From: Arthrobacter sp. Leaf141
GTDB taxonomy: Bacteria; Actinomycetota; Actinomycetes; Actinomycetales; Micrococcaceae
Assembly: GCF_001424565.1 (NCBI RefSeq)
Contig: NZ_LMOL01000016.1
Location: 160,523 to 224,522 of the forward strand
Reading direction: 5' to 3'
DNA length: 64,000 nt
The translations under genes were made by a program, and so were the position numbers. Of this stretch, positions 9,512 to 18,505 are shown in pieces. Position 1 is the stretch's first letter; every line of letters starts with the position of its first letter. The notes under the pieces are model-generated. The model ran no database searches. It was not told the DNA's origin and worked only from the letters and a program-made list of their open reading frames with translations.

Positions 9512-10167
9512 GCGAGCTGATTCTGATCGCTGCCAGCGGCCTGGCCCGGGAGGTCCTGGCCATGGTGCGCAGCAGCGGGCAGTACGACGTCGTTGGCCTC
9601 CTGGACGATGACCGGGAAATGGCGGGCGTTACCGTGGATGGCGCGCCGGTCCTTGGAACCATCGACGAGGCAGCAAAATACACCCATGCCTTTGTGCTGG
9701 TGTGCATCGGTTCGGGAAGGGCCAGGGAGGCGGTGGTGGACCGGCTTACCGCCATGGGCCTCAACGAGGCCCGCTACGCCACCGCTATCGACCCGTCGGT
9801 GCAGTATCCCGAAGACTGCAGGATCGGCCGGGGCAGCATTTTGCTGCGCAACGTCACCCTCACCGCCGCTGTCACCCTGGGTTCACATGTGGTGGTGATG
9901 CCGTCTGTGACGTTTACGCACGACGACGACGTGGCAGACTTCGCCACGTTTGCCGCCGGCGTGTCCCTGGGCGGCGGCGTCCGGGTGGGCCGGGCAGCCT
10001 ACCTCGGTATGAATTCCAGCGTCCGGGAACGGGTTTCCGTGGGTGCGTACGCAACTGTGGGGATGGGCGCCGCTGTCCTCAGCAACGTACCCGACGGCGA
10101 AACGTGGGTGGGTGTGCCCGCCCGTGAAATCGACAAGGACAGTTTCCTGTTCAAGGGGGCACCGTGA
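9508..10167 (+). CDS. NeuD/PglD-like sugar O- or N-acyltransferase
   Basis: 219-aa acyltransferase. The N-terminal part (LILIAASGLAREVLAMV) is the PglD/NeuD Rossmann-like nucleotide-sugar domain. The C-terminal part is a left-handed beta-helix built from hexapeptide repeats (VTLGSHVVVMPSVTF, VRVGRAAYLGMNSSV) that binds acetyl-CoA. It would acetylate the amino sugar made by the neighbouring aminotransferase. The ATG overlaps the preceding stop and its own TGA overlaps the next GTG, so it sits inside a coupled operon. Confidence 0.88.
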   Translation: MSELILIAASGLAREVLAMVRSSGQYDVVGLLDDDREMAGVTVDGAPVLGTIDEAAKYTHAFVLVCIGSGRAREAVVDRLTAMGLNEARYATAIDPSVQYPEDCRIGRGSILLRNVTLTAAVTLGSHVVVMPSVTFTHDDDVADFATFAAGVSLGGGVRVGRAAYLGMNSSVRERVSVGAYATVGMGAAVLSNVPDGETWVGVPAREIDKDSFLFKGAP

Positions 10168-11303
10168 GCGCGGGATTGGAAGTCTCGGCGCCGGCAATCG
10201 TTCCGTTGGTGGACCTGGCCGCGCAGCAGGCGGAGGTCCACGACGTCGTAATGGCCGAACTGGCCGGGGTGTTTGCGACGGCCGCGTTTGTGGGCGGCAC
10301 AGCCGTGGCGGACTTTGAGTCCGGCTACGCCCGATTTACGGGTGCCCGGCACTGCGTAGGCGTCGCTAACGGCACCGAGGCCCTTGAGCTGGCCCTGCGG
10401 GCAGGTGGCGTGGGGCCAGGCGGCGAAGTCATCCTGCCGGCCAATACGTTCATTGCCACAGCGGAGGCTGTCAGCAGGATCGGGGCGGTTCCCGTCCCCG
10501 TGGATGTGGACGCCCGCTACCTCCTGATGGACCCGGCCGCCGCGGCTGCCGCCGTGACGGGACGCACCCAGGCCATCGTCCCTGTCCATCTCTTCGGGCA
10601 GACGGCGTTTGTGGAACAGCTGCTTCCCGTCGCCGCGTCGTGCGGGGCGGTGATCATTGAGGACGCCGCCCAGGCCCAGGGCGCCACCCGGTTCGGCCGC
10701 TCCGCCGGCACGTTGGGGTTGGCCGCGGGCACAAGTTTCTATCCGGGAAAGAACCTCGGCGCTGCGGGTGACGCAGGCGGGGTCCTGACCAACGATCCGG
10801 ACGTGGCCGCGCATGTCCGGCTGCTGGGCGCTCATGGAAGCTCCGTCAAGTACCGCCACGACGTGGTGGGGATCAACTCCCGCCTGGACACCGTCCAGGC
10901 GGTGGTGTTGAAAGCGAAACTGGCCCGGCTGCAGGAGTGGAACCTCCTGCGGCGTGCTGCAGCCGAGCGGTACGCGTGCCTGCTGGCCGACATTCCGGGT
11001 GTGGAACTGCCCGCGGAAGCGCCCGGCAACACCGACGTCTGGCATCTTTATGTGGTCCGGGTCCCGGACCGGGATACCGTGCTTGCCGGCCTGCTCGCCC
11101 GGGGGATCCAGGCCGGCATCCACTATCCCGTTCCCGTTCACTTGAGCGGTGCGTACGCGGGCGATGGCCGGGGGCCGGGGTCCTTTCCTGTCGCCGAGGA
11201 AGCCGCCGGCCGGATCCTGTCCCTCCCCTTGTTCCCGCACATCACGCCGGACCAGCAGGAGCGGGTGGCCGACGCCCTGAAAGCAGTCCGGAGCAGTCTA
11301 TGA
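10164..11303 (+). CDS. DegT/DnrJ/EryC1 PLP-dependent sugar aminotransferase (second copy)
   Basis: 379-aa aminotransferase, closest in style to DesV/FdtB-type enzymes that aminate 3-keto sugars. Motifs: GVANGTEALELALRA (PLP phosphate region), VIIEDAAQAQGA, and the Schiff-base lysine in SFYPGKNLGAAGDAG. It differs clearly from the first copy, so the two are not a recent duplication. Two aminotransferases with one acyltransferase suggest either a di-amino sugar or two separate amino sugars in the repeat unit. GTG 10164 overlaps the previous stop. Confidence 0.92.
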   Translation: MSAGLEVSAPAIVPLVDLAAQQAEVHDVVMAELAGVFATAAFVGGTAVADFESGYARFTGARHCVGVANGTEALELALRAGGVGPGGEVILPANTFIATAEAVSRIGAVPVPVDVDARYLLMDPAAAAAAVTGRTQAIVPVHLFGQTAFVEQLLPVAASCGAVIIEDAAQAQGATRFGRSAGTLGLAAGTSFYPGKNLGAAGDAGGVLTNDPDVAAHVRLLGAHGSSVKYRHDVVGINSRLDTVQAVVLKAKLARLQEWNLLRRAAAERYACLLADIPGVELPAEAPGNTDVWHLYVVRVPDRDTVLAGLLARGIQAGIHYPVPVHLSGAYAGDGRGPGSFPVAEEAAGRILSLPLFPHITPDQQERVADALKAVRSSL

Positions 11304-12781
11304 CCGCCCCGGTGCAAGGGCCGGGAACGGCTTCGCCGGTTACCGCCAAAGCACCGGGAGCCTCTGCGGCCCTGGCGTGGAGCCTGCTCAATACCGGCGT
11401 TGCCAAGTTGGGAACCCTGGGGATCGGAATCCTGCTTGCCCGGATCCTTGGTCCGGATTCCTACGGCACTTTCGCGGTCGCCATGGTCGCGCTGCTTGCA
11501 GTCCTGACATTCAATGAGCTCGGCGTTAGCCTGGCGATCGTCCGCTGGCCGGGTGATCCCGCCGATATCGCACCTACGGTGACCACAATTTCAATCCTGA
11601 GCAGTTGCCTCTTTTGCCTGGCAGGGCTGTGGGCGGCACCCTGGTTTGCGGCTGCCATGGGCGATCCGGATGCCGCCGGCGTCGTTCGCCTGATGGTCTG
11701 CTGCGTCCCCATCAGTGGCGTCGTCGCAACACCTGCCGCTCTCCTGCAGCGCAGCTTTGACCAGAAAACAAAAATGGCCATCGACCAGGTGAATGTCTGG
11801 CTGGGCGCCGTTATATCCATCGTTCTCGCACTCGCGGGATTCGGGGCCATGAGCCTGGCCATCGGACGCCTGGCCGGAACTGTGGTTTCCGGCATCATGT
11901 TTGTGGTCAAGTCACCGCTGCCACTGCGTGCAGGCCTCGACAGGAAGCTTCTGAAGCCCCTGCTCGGGTTCGGCCTGCCGCTTGCCGGCACCAGCATCAT
12001 CGTCTTTTGCCTGGGCTATTTTGATCAGCTGGTGATCGGCAATCTCCTCGGCCCCACCATGCTGGGCCTGTATGTCCTCGCCTTCAACCTGGCCAGCTGG
12101 CCGGTCTCCGTCCTGTCACAGCCGCTGCGAAGTGTTGCACCCGCTGCCCTGGCCCGGCTCCAGCACGACCCGCCGAGGATGCGGGCGACAGTCACCGCCC
12201 TGACAGGTGTCCTGACGGCCGTAACCTTCCCGGCCGTTACCCTGCTCGCAATCCAGGCCGGGCCCATTGTCCAGTTTGTGTATGGCGACGCCTGGGCAGG
12301 AGCCGCGGCCGCCCTTACCTGGCTCGCCATGTTGGCGGGCCTGCGTATTTTCTTTGAATTGATTTATGACTACCTGGTGGTGGTGGGTCTCACCGGTTCC
12401 ATCCTCACTATCCAGGTGTGCTGGCTCGTGGCCCTGGTGCCGGCCCTCCTCCTGGGCGCTGCTGACGGGATTGCCGGGATTGCCAGGGCACAGTTCCTGG
12501 TTGCGGCAGCCGTGGTGCTTCCCATCTATCTGTGGCGGTTGCGGACGGCCGGTATCGGACCCGCCAGGATGCTGCGCCAAGGCTGGCTTCCGGCGCTCTG
12601 TTCAGCCTTGCTGTCCGGCTTCGCCATACTTGTGGACAGGGCCGGACTGCAACCGCCGTTCGCCCAACTCATTTCAGCGGCTGCGGCCATCGCTATGATG
12701 GCTGGCCTGCTGTGGATCAAACGTGCCGATATTTCGATGCTCAAGGCGATGGGACGGAGCGGGGGCCTTGACGACGACTAG
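11300..12781 (+). CDS. Wzx-like polysaccharide flippase (MOP superfamily)
   Basis: 493-aa multi-helix membrane protein of the polysaccharide transport/MATE-like MOP family, which flips lipid-linked repeat units across the cytoplasmic membrane. Begins around LAWSLLNTGVAKLGTLGIG and continues with about 12-14 hydrophobic segments including LARILGPDSYGTFAVAMVAL, typical of Wzx/RfbX proteins. ATG 11300 overlaps the aminotransferase stop in an ATGA; the much longer open frame upstream is only read-through within that gene. It works with the Wzy-like protein at 15527. Confidence 0.9.
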   Translation: MTAPVQGPGTASPVTAKAPGASAALAWSLLNTGVAKLGTLGIGILLARILGPDSYGTFAVAMVALLAVLTFNELGVSLAIVRWPGDPADIAPTVTTISILSSCLFCLAGLWAAPWFAAAMGDPDAAGVVRLMVCCVPISGVVATPAALLQRSFDQKTKMAIDQVNVWLGAVISIVLALAGFGAMSLAIGRLAGTVVSGIMFVVKSPLPLRAGLDRKLLKPLLGFGLPLAGTSIIVFCLGYFDQLVIGNLLGPTMLGLYVLAFNLASWPVSVLSQPLRSVAPAALARLQHDPPRMRATVTALTGVLTAVTFPAVTLLAIQAGPIVQFVYGDAWAGAAAALTWLAMLAGLRIFFELIYDYLVVVGLTGSILTIQVCWLVALVPALLLGAADGIAGIARAQFLVAAAVVLPIYLWRLRTAGIGPARMLRQGWLPALCSALLSGFAILVDRAGLQPPFAQLISAAAAIAMMAGLLWIKRADISMLKAMGRSGGLDDD

Positions 12782-14417
12782 TCAGAACAGGGAAACCTTC
12801 TGCCAGCTCGTTCGCAGCGCGGCAGCATTTGCGGATTCCGGAGCCTGGGAGCGCGCGGCAGTCCAGGCGCAGCTGGCTGCCCGCTTCGCGTGGACCGACC
12901 ATGCGGGATTTTTCGCCAGCAAGGAACTTGAAGACCTCATCAGCCGGATCAGAACCTCCGTTCCGGCCGCGGTTGGGCGGCCGGAATCAGCGGCCCCGGG
13001 CCGGCAGGTGATTGTTCACGTGGCCACCCAGCTCTACGGCACGGGTGGCCATACCCAGTCCATCGCACGCTGGATTCGTGAAGATCCGCTGTCAAGCCAC
13101 AAGCTGGTGCTCACGCGGCAGGGAATGGCGCAGATACCGGCCAAAGTCACGGCTCATCTCCCCGATTCCAGCGATGTGCTCCTGCTGGACCGTCGACCCG
13201 GGGGCCTGCTTAGACGGGCAGCGGCCCTGCGCCGGTTCGTCCGTGCCGCCGACGTGGTCATAGTCCACGCCCATCCGTACGATGTGGTGCCCGCCCTCGC
13301 CCTCGGGCTCGAGGGATCGCCGCCCGCGGTTTACGTGAACCACGCAGACCACGTCTTCTGGGTTGGTACATCCGCCGCCACCGTGACAATGAATCTGCGC
13401 CAAAGCGGCCGGGACCTGAGCGTCAGCCGGAGGGGAATAGCCCCTGAGCGGTGCATGGTGGCGAACCGGCCGCTTGAGCTGTCCCCTGCCGGGGGGCTTG
13501 ACGGCTTCCAACGCTCGGCAGCCCGGTTGCGGCTTGGCGTGGCGGACGGCGAACTGCTGGTTGTTTCAGCGGCAGCAGGCAGTAAGTACAGTGCGGTGGG
13601 CCAGGAATCCCTGATCGGGCTCTTCTCCGCCCTGATTCGGCACCGCCCCGAAATGCGGCTCCTGGTTGCCGGTCCGGCCGCCGAAGGCCAATGGTTGGAG
13701 GCTGCGGGGGCAAGCGGTGGCCGGATCCGGGCCCTCGGCCGGCTTCCCGAGGTGCAGGGCCTCCTGTCCGTTGCGGACGTTTACCTTGATTCCTATCCGT
13801 TTTCGTCGCTGACCTCCCTGCTGGAGGCCGGCGCGCATGGCCTGCCGCTGGTGACCTTCCGGGGCCACCCGGAAGAGTGTGCGGTACTTGGCTCCGATTC
13901 GCCCGGCATGGTCAAGGAGCTGTTCAGCCCGGCAACCGAGCAGGAGTTCATTGAGACCTTTGCGGCGCTGGCCGACTCTCCCGCGTTAAGGGCCGCCCGG
14001 GGTACAGCGAGCCGGGAGGCGGTTCTTGCCGGCCACAGTCCAGCTGCCTGGGCGGAGACGGTATCCGCCATCTACACCAAAGCCCGGGCTGCCGGTACGT
14101 CCGTCGTGACGGGGGCGACGCCTTGGCAGGACGGACCATTGGATCAGCTGGTAGGCATGATCCAAAGCAGGACAGGTTTTTCGGGCGTTGGAGCCGCAGC
14201 GGCCGACGTTCTCACCCTGCGCGGGCCTGCCGGGCGGATCCGGCACTGGTTGGCATTGCGGAAGTCCCAGCAGTTGGGGCCCTGGCGGCTGCTGCCGGAA
14301 TGGGTCCGTGCCGGGATCGCAGATACCCGGCGCCGGCTCAGCCCGCCCGCATGGCAAACGGCGTTGCCCGCCGTCCACGATAGCCTGCTACCGCTGCGTC
14401 GACGCCAGGTCCGGTAA
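12768..14417 (+). CDS. Glycosyltransferase, GT4-like fold
   Basis: 549-aa cytosolic glycosyltransferase. N-terminal half includes VIVHVATQLYGTGGHTQSI, resembling the GGxxxH motif of GT4 donors. The C-terminal half has a typical GT-B nucleotide-sugar binding region (RIRALGRLPEVQGLLSVADV, then LTSLLEAGAHGLPLV). TTG 12768 is the best start: it sits behind a G-rich stretch and overlaps the flippase end by 14 bases; an in-frame ATG at 12723 would overlap more. The 3' end overlaps the convergent gene at 14338 by 80 bases. Donor and acceptor are unknown. Confidence 0.75.
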   Translation: MTTTSQNRETFCQLVRSAAAFADSGAWERAAVQAQLAARFAWTDHAGFFASKELEDLISRIRTSVPAAVGRPESAAPGRQVIVHVATQLYGTGGHTQSIARWIREDPLSSHKLVLTRQGMAQIPAKVTAHLPDSSDVLLLDRRPGGLLRRAAALRRFVRAADVVIVHAHPYDVVPALALGLEGSPPAVYVNHADHVFWVGTSAATVTMNLRQSGRDLSVSRRGIAPERCMVANRPLELSPAGGLDGFQRSAARLRLGVADGELLVVSAAAGSKYSAVGQESLIGLFSALIRHRPEMRLLVAGPAAEGQWLEAAGASGGRIRALGRLPEVQGLLSVADVYLDSYPFSSLTSLLEAGAHGLPLVTFRGHPEECAVLGSDSPGMVKELFSPATEQEFIETFAALADSPALRAARGTASREAVLAGHSPAAWAETVSAIYTKARAAGTSVVTGATPWQDGPLDQLVGMIQSRTGFSGVGAAAADVLTLRGPAGRIRHWLALRKSQQLGPWRLLPEWVRAGIADTRRRLSPPAWQTALPAVHDSLLPLRRRQVR

Positions 14418-15561
14418 GAAGCCACGCACCGATGTCACCGTCGAACCCGAGAAGGACCTTCCGGCCGGCCAACGCACCTGCAACCTCGCCCACAGCGGCA
14501 AAGCCCGCATTTGTCACAACGACTGTACGGTCCAGTGGTTGTGATGCAACCAGCGGGACCAGTGACGCCTGATCCGCGGTCTCGAACCTGAACGTCACAT
14601 TCCTGCGGGGCAGCTCCACGGCACAGCTGATGGCGGAAAGGCCTGCCCCAGCGGGCACTGCACTGATGACATACGCCTCGGCAAGATCCGCCGCGGAACA
14701 GATGGAATCGATGTCCCAGCGGATGTCGCCAAGTACAGTCGGGGCATCCGCCGGCGCACCGTTGCGGAGCCGGTGGGCGGCCAGTGATTCCCGAAGCCAT
14801 CGATACCGCCATTTCTGGGTGCCCACCATGCGTGCAAGGACTCCGGGGGCCTTCATCCGCGCCTGGACGGTGCCGCACGTGGTAACCACCGGCAACTGCT
14901 CCGGGTAAGCCTTGGCGATCCAGTCATGCGCTTCGGCCAGCAGGTCCACGTTGGTGGAGAGGCTGTTGTGGGTCAATGGAATCGGGGCCGCCGACACCCT
15001 CAGTCCCAGGGACCGCATGCGGACGCAGTACTCCACCGCATAGGCGTGCCATGAAAGGTCACGGACTTCAGCGAGCGGGTGGCGGAGGATTTGTTGCCGC
15101 CGGGCCATAAAAAGTACCTCGTCAAGGGTGTCGACATCGGTCAACCCCGAGAGGGGTTCGCCGGAAAAGACCACGCGGTCGCGGATCAGTCCAAGCTGCC
15201 TGCCGTCACGTGTTACTCCTGTTGCGCCGGCAATGCCCGTCGAGGTGTCACGCATAAGGAGTCCCGCCGCGGCCTCCAGAGCAACAAGGGAGTGGAGGAA
15301 GACGTCTTGGTGCACAAAGACCACCACGTCGTTGGCCGCCAGGCGCGCACCGTGATTGAGGGCGGCGCCGGCGGAAGGAAATTGACCGGCCGTATTGTCA
15401 ACCGGCAGGTACTCGGTATCCGGCGCCGCAGGCAATCCCGAGTGCACAGACGCCGTCAGGCATTCCCTGAGCACGTCCGGACTATTGAAGACACAAATAA
15501 TGGATACCGGTGTGCGTACTCCCACTTCAGTGCTTGGCAACATCAAGATCTCGCTCCTCAT
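14338..15561 (-). CDS. Glycosyltransferase family 2-like protein
   Basis: 407 aa. N-terminal GT-A style domain: SIICVFNSPDVLRECLTAS, a stretch ending LNHGARLAANDVVVFVHQDV, where HQDV occupies the DXD position used by a subgroup of GT2 enzymes. The C-terminal part is a less conserved acceptor region. ATG 15561 is the longest start; ATG 15543 is also possible and leaves a shorter overlap with the polymerase gene upstream, whose stop is at 15527. It is the last gene of the minus-strand half of the polysaccharide locus and runs 80 bases into the end of the plus-strand glycosyltransferase. Confidence 0.8.
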   Translation of the reverse strand: MRSEILMLPSTEVGVRTPVSIICVFNSPDVLRECLTASVHSGLPAAPDTEYLPVDNTAGQFPSAGAALNHGARLAANDVVVFVHQDVFLHSLVALEAAAGLLMRDTSTGIAGATGVTRDGRQLGLIRDRVVFSGEPLSGLTDVDTLDEVLFMARRQQILRHPLAEVRDLSWHAYAVEYCVRMRSLGLRVSAAPIPLTHNSLSTNVDLLAEAHDWIAKAYPEQLPVVTTCGTVQARMKAPGVLARMVGTQKWRYRWLRESLAAHRLRNGAPADAPTVLGDIRWDIDSICSAADLAEAYVISAVPAGAGLSAISCAVELPRRNVTFRFETADQASLVPLVASQPLDRTVVVTNAGFAAVGEVAGALAGRKVLLGFDGDIGAWLLTGPGVDAAVAGYRGRRATPFAMRAG

Positions 15562-16972
15562 CCGGGTTTAGGGGTGCATCACCCGGAAGCGGCCATACCG
15601 GCCGCCGCTCAGGGATCGGGTCTGTTCGTGGGAGCTGCAGTACCACGGTTGAGGCTTTCTCATTCCTCGCAATGCGCCACAAAGCACCGGCGATGCCAAG
15701 CATCAGGAACAGGAATGCGCCGGCCATGGGAAAGCTCAAAGCGTCAAAGAAGGCAAACATCACTCCGGCAGCAGTGAGTGCTGAGGCTACAGCGATACTC
15801 AGCCTGGAAAGCAGCGGGTCCGTCAGGAGCGCCCGGGCGCGGAAACAGCAATAGAGGCCGCTGAGCATAAACAGCAGGAAGGTGAACAGCCCCAGGAAGC
15901 CGGAATCAATCAGCATAAGCAGGTACTCATTATCAAGGATCCTGTACTTGGGCAGGAACGTACCGAAACCGCGCCCCAGAATCCCGTTCCTGATGGCCAG
16001 TTCCAGCACAACTCCATAACTGTCAGTTCTGGATTGGGTACTTGAATCTCCGGAGAGCCCCTCGAACAGGCCGCGCACCGTTCCCACCATGCCCGGCACC
16101 AGGAAGTACACGGCGACGCCGGCGAACATGAACACAAGAAGTGCCCGGAGGCGTAAGGTCCTGGACCAACTCGGGAGCAGCACGATCAGAACAACGGCAA
16201 CGCCTATGAACGTCGAACGTGAAACCGAAAGGGCAACTGCCGCCAGAATTATTCCCACACAGATCCAGCGGAAGATGCTCCTGCCTTTAAGTTCGTTCAG
16301 GGCAAGAGTCACGGCGATGGGAAGGGACATGCACAGCACCACGCCGTACTCGAGCGGGTGGGTCGCTGTACCGGCGGCGCGCAGGAAACCCGCCCTGAGA
16401 TGGATGCTGTCAGCGGCAACTCCTTCGCTGAAGCCAGGGATGGAAATGGCGGAGACAAAAGACTGTCCTGTCACGAACTGGACAAGTCCCAGTGTGGCCA
16501 TCGCCGTTCCCAGCAGCACAACCCGGTCCAGCAGGACCAGGAGTTTTCCGCGGTCAATCACTCCGTCGTTGGCTAGAAGGAAGAGACCGGCCCAACTCAG
16601 TGCCCGCAGCAACCCGGTGTCAGCAGCACGCGCCTCATCGGGGGCCAACCCGGCAAAGTTAGCGACGGCATAAGTGACCGCAACGGCACACAGGAACATA
16701 AACAGTGAACGGCGGGCCGGCTGACTACCGCCAAAAAGCGGAAAGGGCCGCTGTACTTGTTGCCATCCCCACCACAACAGCGCTCCAAGAAACCACAAAA
16801 GACCGGGTCTGCCGATTGAACCAAGTGCCGAGATGGTCAGGTTGGACGGAATGGCGCAGCTCAGGATCATGCCAATCGTCAGCACATCCACTGCATCAAA
16901 CCGCGCCGGGGGCCGGAGCGTAAGCCCCTGCCCGCGCGGGGTGCGCCGCCGGCCGTGCTGTTGACCGCTCAT
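15527..16972 (-). CDS. Wzy-like polysaccharide polymerase / O-antigen ligase family protein
   Basis: 481-aa integral membrane protein with about 10-12 hydrophobic segments and the Wzy_C-type features: a large extracytoplasmic loop with RAAGTATHPLEYG, the SVSRSTFIG helix start and GRGFGTFLP. Such proteins polymerise flipped repeat units on the outer face of the membrane. The ATG at 16972 overlaps the preceding Wzz-like stop (ATGA), linking polymerase and chain-length protein. The cytoplasmic C-terminal tail is charged and low in conservation. Confidence 0.85.
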   Translation of the reverse strand: MSGQQHGRRRTPRGQGLTLRPPARFDAVDVLTIGMILSCAIPSNLTISALGSIGRPGLLWFLGALLWWGWQQVQRPFPLFGGSQPARRSLFMFLCAVAVTYAVANFAGLAPDEARAADTGLLRALSWAGLFLLANDGVIDRGKLLVLLDRVVLLGTAMATLGLVQFVTGQSFVSAISIPGFSEGVAADSIHLRAGFLRAAGTATHPLEYGVVLCMSLPIAVTLALNELKGRSIFRWICVGIILAAVALSVSRSTFIGVAVVLIVLLPSWSRTLRLRALLVFMFAGVAVYFLVPGMVGTVRGLFEGLSGDSSTQSRTDSYGVVLELAIRNGILGRGFGTFLPKYRILDNEYLLMLIDSGFLGLFTFLLFMLSGLYCCFRARALLTDPLLSRLSIAVASALTAAGVMFAFFDALSFPMAGAFLFLMLGIAGALWRIARNEKASTVVLQLPRTDPIPERRPVWPLPGDAPLNPDEERDLDVAKH

Positions 16973-17664
16973 GGGTGTCTCCAGCGCGGTTTGTAAGCCG
17001 TGAGCCAGCGGTCGATCCGGCTGGCGGAAAATGCGGTGAGGGTCAGTCCCAGCAGTCCGATAACCAGGGCTGCCTTGGTGCGGCCCAGCTTGGTGCTTCC
17101 AAGGTCGACAACTACCGGGGCCGCCGGCGATGGTGTGACCTGGATGTAGCCTCCCGGTGGTACCCCCTTGCCCCCCTGCAGACCCTGTGCTTCCAGTTCA
17201 ACCGAGGTCATCACCTGGTCCAGGGTCTGGCGGACCTGCTGGGGGCTGGGTCCGACCACCTGGACGGCCAGCACCGGGCGGGAGAAGCTGACAGCCCATT
17301 GTGTTCCGGTATTCGGGAGGGTGATGGAGTATCCATTGCGGACACCGCTGCCGTAGAGCGTTGCGGTGGACGAGGGCAGCTCAACGGCGCTGCCCTCCTC
17401 CGAAATCCTTTGCTGGACAATTCCGGCGAAGTCAACGAGGGACGGAAGCGCCGCATCCGAACCACTGACGACAGAACCCCTGCCGGGTTCGACAAAAAGC
17501 AGCTCCACTGTTGTTCCGTAGGTTCGCCCAACTCCGGCGAGCAGAAACGCCGACATCGCCGTCAGGGACAGGCCCAAGACAACGACCGCCCATTTCCGCA
17601 AAGAGACCAGGCCCAGGACCCCGCCAATTGAGGCCGAAACCCGCGGGATCTCATTTGTCCTCAC
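16969..17664 (-). CDS. Wzz-like membrane protein (chain-length determinant type), copy 2
   Basis: 231 aa with one membrane helix near residues 25-45 (KWAVVVLGLSLTAMSAFLL), an extracytoplasmic domain of about 150 residues, and a second helix near 195-215 (AALVIGLLGLTLTAF). This is the two-helix topology of polysaccharide co-polymerases (Wzz/CapA/YveK). No Walker motif or tyrosine-kinase domain follows. GTG 17664 has AGGTTAGGA upstream. It is 9 bases after the other Wzz-like gene and overlaps the polymerase gene. Assigned by topology and context, not by strong motif. Confidence 0.6.
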   Translation of the reverse strand: MRTNEIPRVSASIGGVLGLVSLRKWAVVVLGLSLTAMSAFLLAGVGRTYGTTVELLFVEPGRGSVVSGSDAALPSLVDFAGIVQQRISEEGSAVELPSSTATLYGSGVRNGYSITLPNTGTQWAVSFSRPVLAVQVVGPSPQQVRQTLDQVMTSVELEAQGLQGGKGVPPGGYIQVTPSPAAPVVVDLGSTKLGRTKAALVIGLLGLTLTAFSASRIDRWLTAYKPRWRHP

Positions 17665-17673
17665 CCGTTGGTC

Positions 17674-18438
17674 CTAACCTTTGGCGTCGACCGTCAAACG
17701 GTCCTCGACCGGGGGGATGGCCGGTGGCGTGCGCGTGCCCGGTCCAGGTACGGCAGCGTCCACATGTTTGTGATTTCGTGCGCGTCGCAAGGTTCGCAGA
17801 TCGGAAGCTGAGCCGTCCTTGACTGGCGCACCGCGTCGCTCATCGCGGGCCAGCATCCGGCCATCAATAAAACCCGTCAGCAGGATGCTCAGTGCAAACC
17901 CGCCCGCCGCTGCGGTGGCCACTGACAGCGACTTCGATTTGGCGTCTTCCGTCGGAGTCTCATCCATCACCAACGTCATCAAACCAACACGCGACGGGGT
18001 TGGTACCCGCTGCTCATCCTGCATGGCTGTCAGCGTCTTTGGAACCAGAGCAACAACGTCTTCCAGGGCGGGAATGACCTGGCTCGGGTCATCCCCCTCC
18101 ACTGTGACACGGATGATGGAGCCGCTGCTGCCCCGGTCTGGTTCGGTTACGAAGGACATGCCAGGGTATAACTGGCCAAACGGCGGGGCAGTATCCGCTG
18201 TGGATACTTCAACTGCGAGGATGTCGAGTATCTGCCCCATCCCTGTCAAAAACAGGAATGGGTTCCCCTCAGGGCCCACCGTGGAAGTTGGCGGCATCAG
18301 GACCAGGCTCGCGTGGGCCCGGTATGTTGAAGGAAACGACTGCTTGACCACCAAGCAAAGCCCAACAGTCAACAGCAACAGTGCAGCAATGACGTACCAT
18401 CGCCGCAACAGGCTCGAGATCATGTCGCGCAACCACAT
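17674..18438 (-). CDS. Wzz-like membrane protein (chain-length determinant type), copy 1
   Basis: 254 aa from the ATG at 18438. Membrane helix near residues 15-35 (YVIAALLLLTVGLCLVV), then YRAHASLVLMPP, the typical start of the periplasmic/exterior domain in Wzz/YveK proteins. A second helix follows near 170-190 (ATAAAGGFALSILLTGFI), then a basic cytoplasmic tail rich in Arg and Pro. An in-frame ATG at 18579 would add 47 residues and overlap the upstream gene by 74 bases; 18438 (or 18423) fits the membrane-protein start better. It probably sets polymer length with the polymerase. Confidence 0.72.
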   Translation of the reverse strand: MWLRDMISSLLRRWYVIAALLLLTVGLCLVVKQSFPSTYRAHASLVLMPPTSTVGPEGNPFLFLTGMGQILDILAVEVSTADTAPPFGQLYPGMSFVTEPDRGSSGSIIRVTVEGDDPSQVIPALEDVVALVPKTLTAMQDEQRVPTPSRVGLMTLVMDETPTEDAKSKSLSVATAAAGGFALSILLTGFIDGRMLARDERRGAPVKDGSASDLRTLRRARNHKHVDAAVPGPGTRTPPAIPPVEDRLTVDAKG

Positions 18439-18505
18439 TATCCAATACCGCTTTCGATTAGATTTCCATTTGAAACGCAGCGATTGATCACCTGGCTCCA
18501 GCCGG

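Noticed and set aside
9999-11240. 413-aa minus-strand open frame
   Set aside because: Lies fully opposite the acyltransferase and aminotransferase genes, whose motifs are intact; the open frame follows from high GC at third positions.
10937-11299. N-terminal extension of the flippase frame
   Set aside because: Runs inside the aminotransferase gene; ATG 11300 with ATGA coupling is the natural start.
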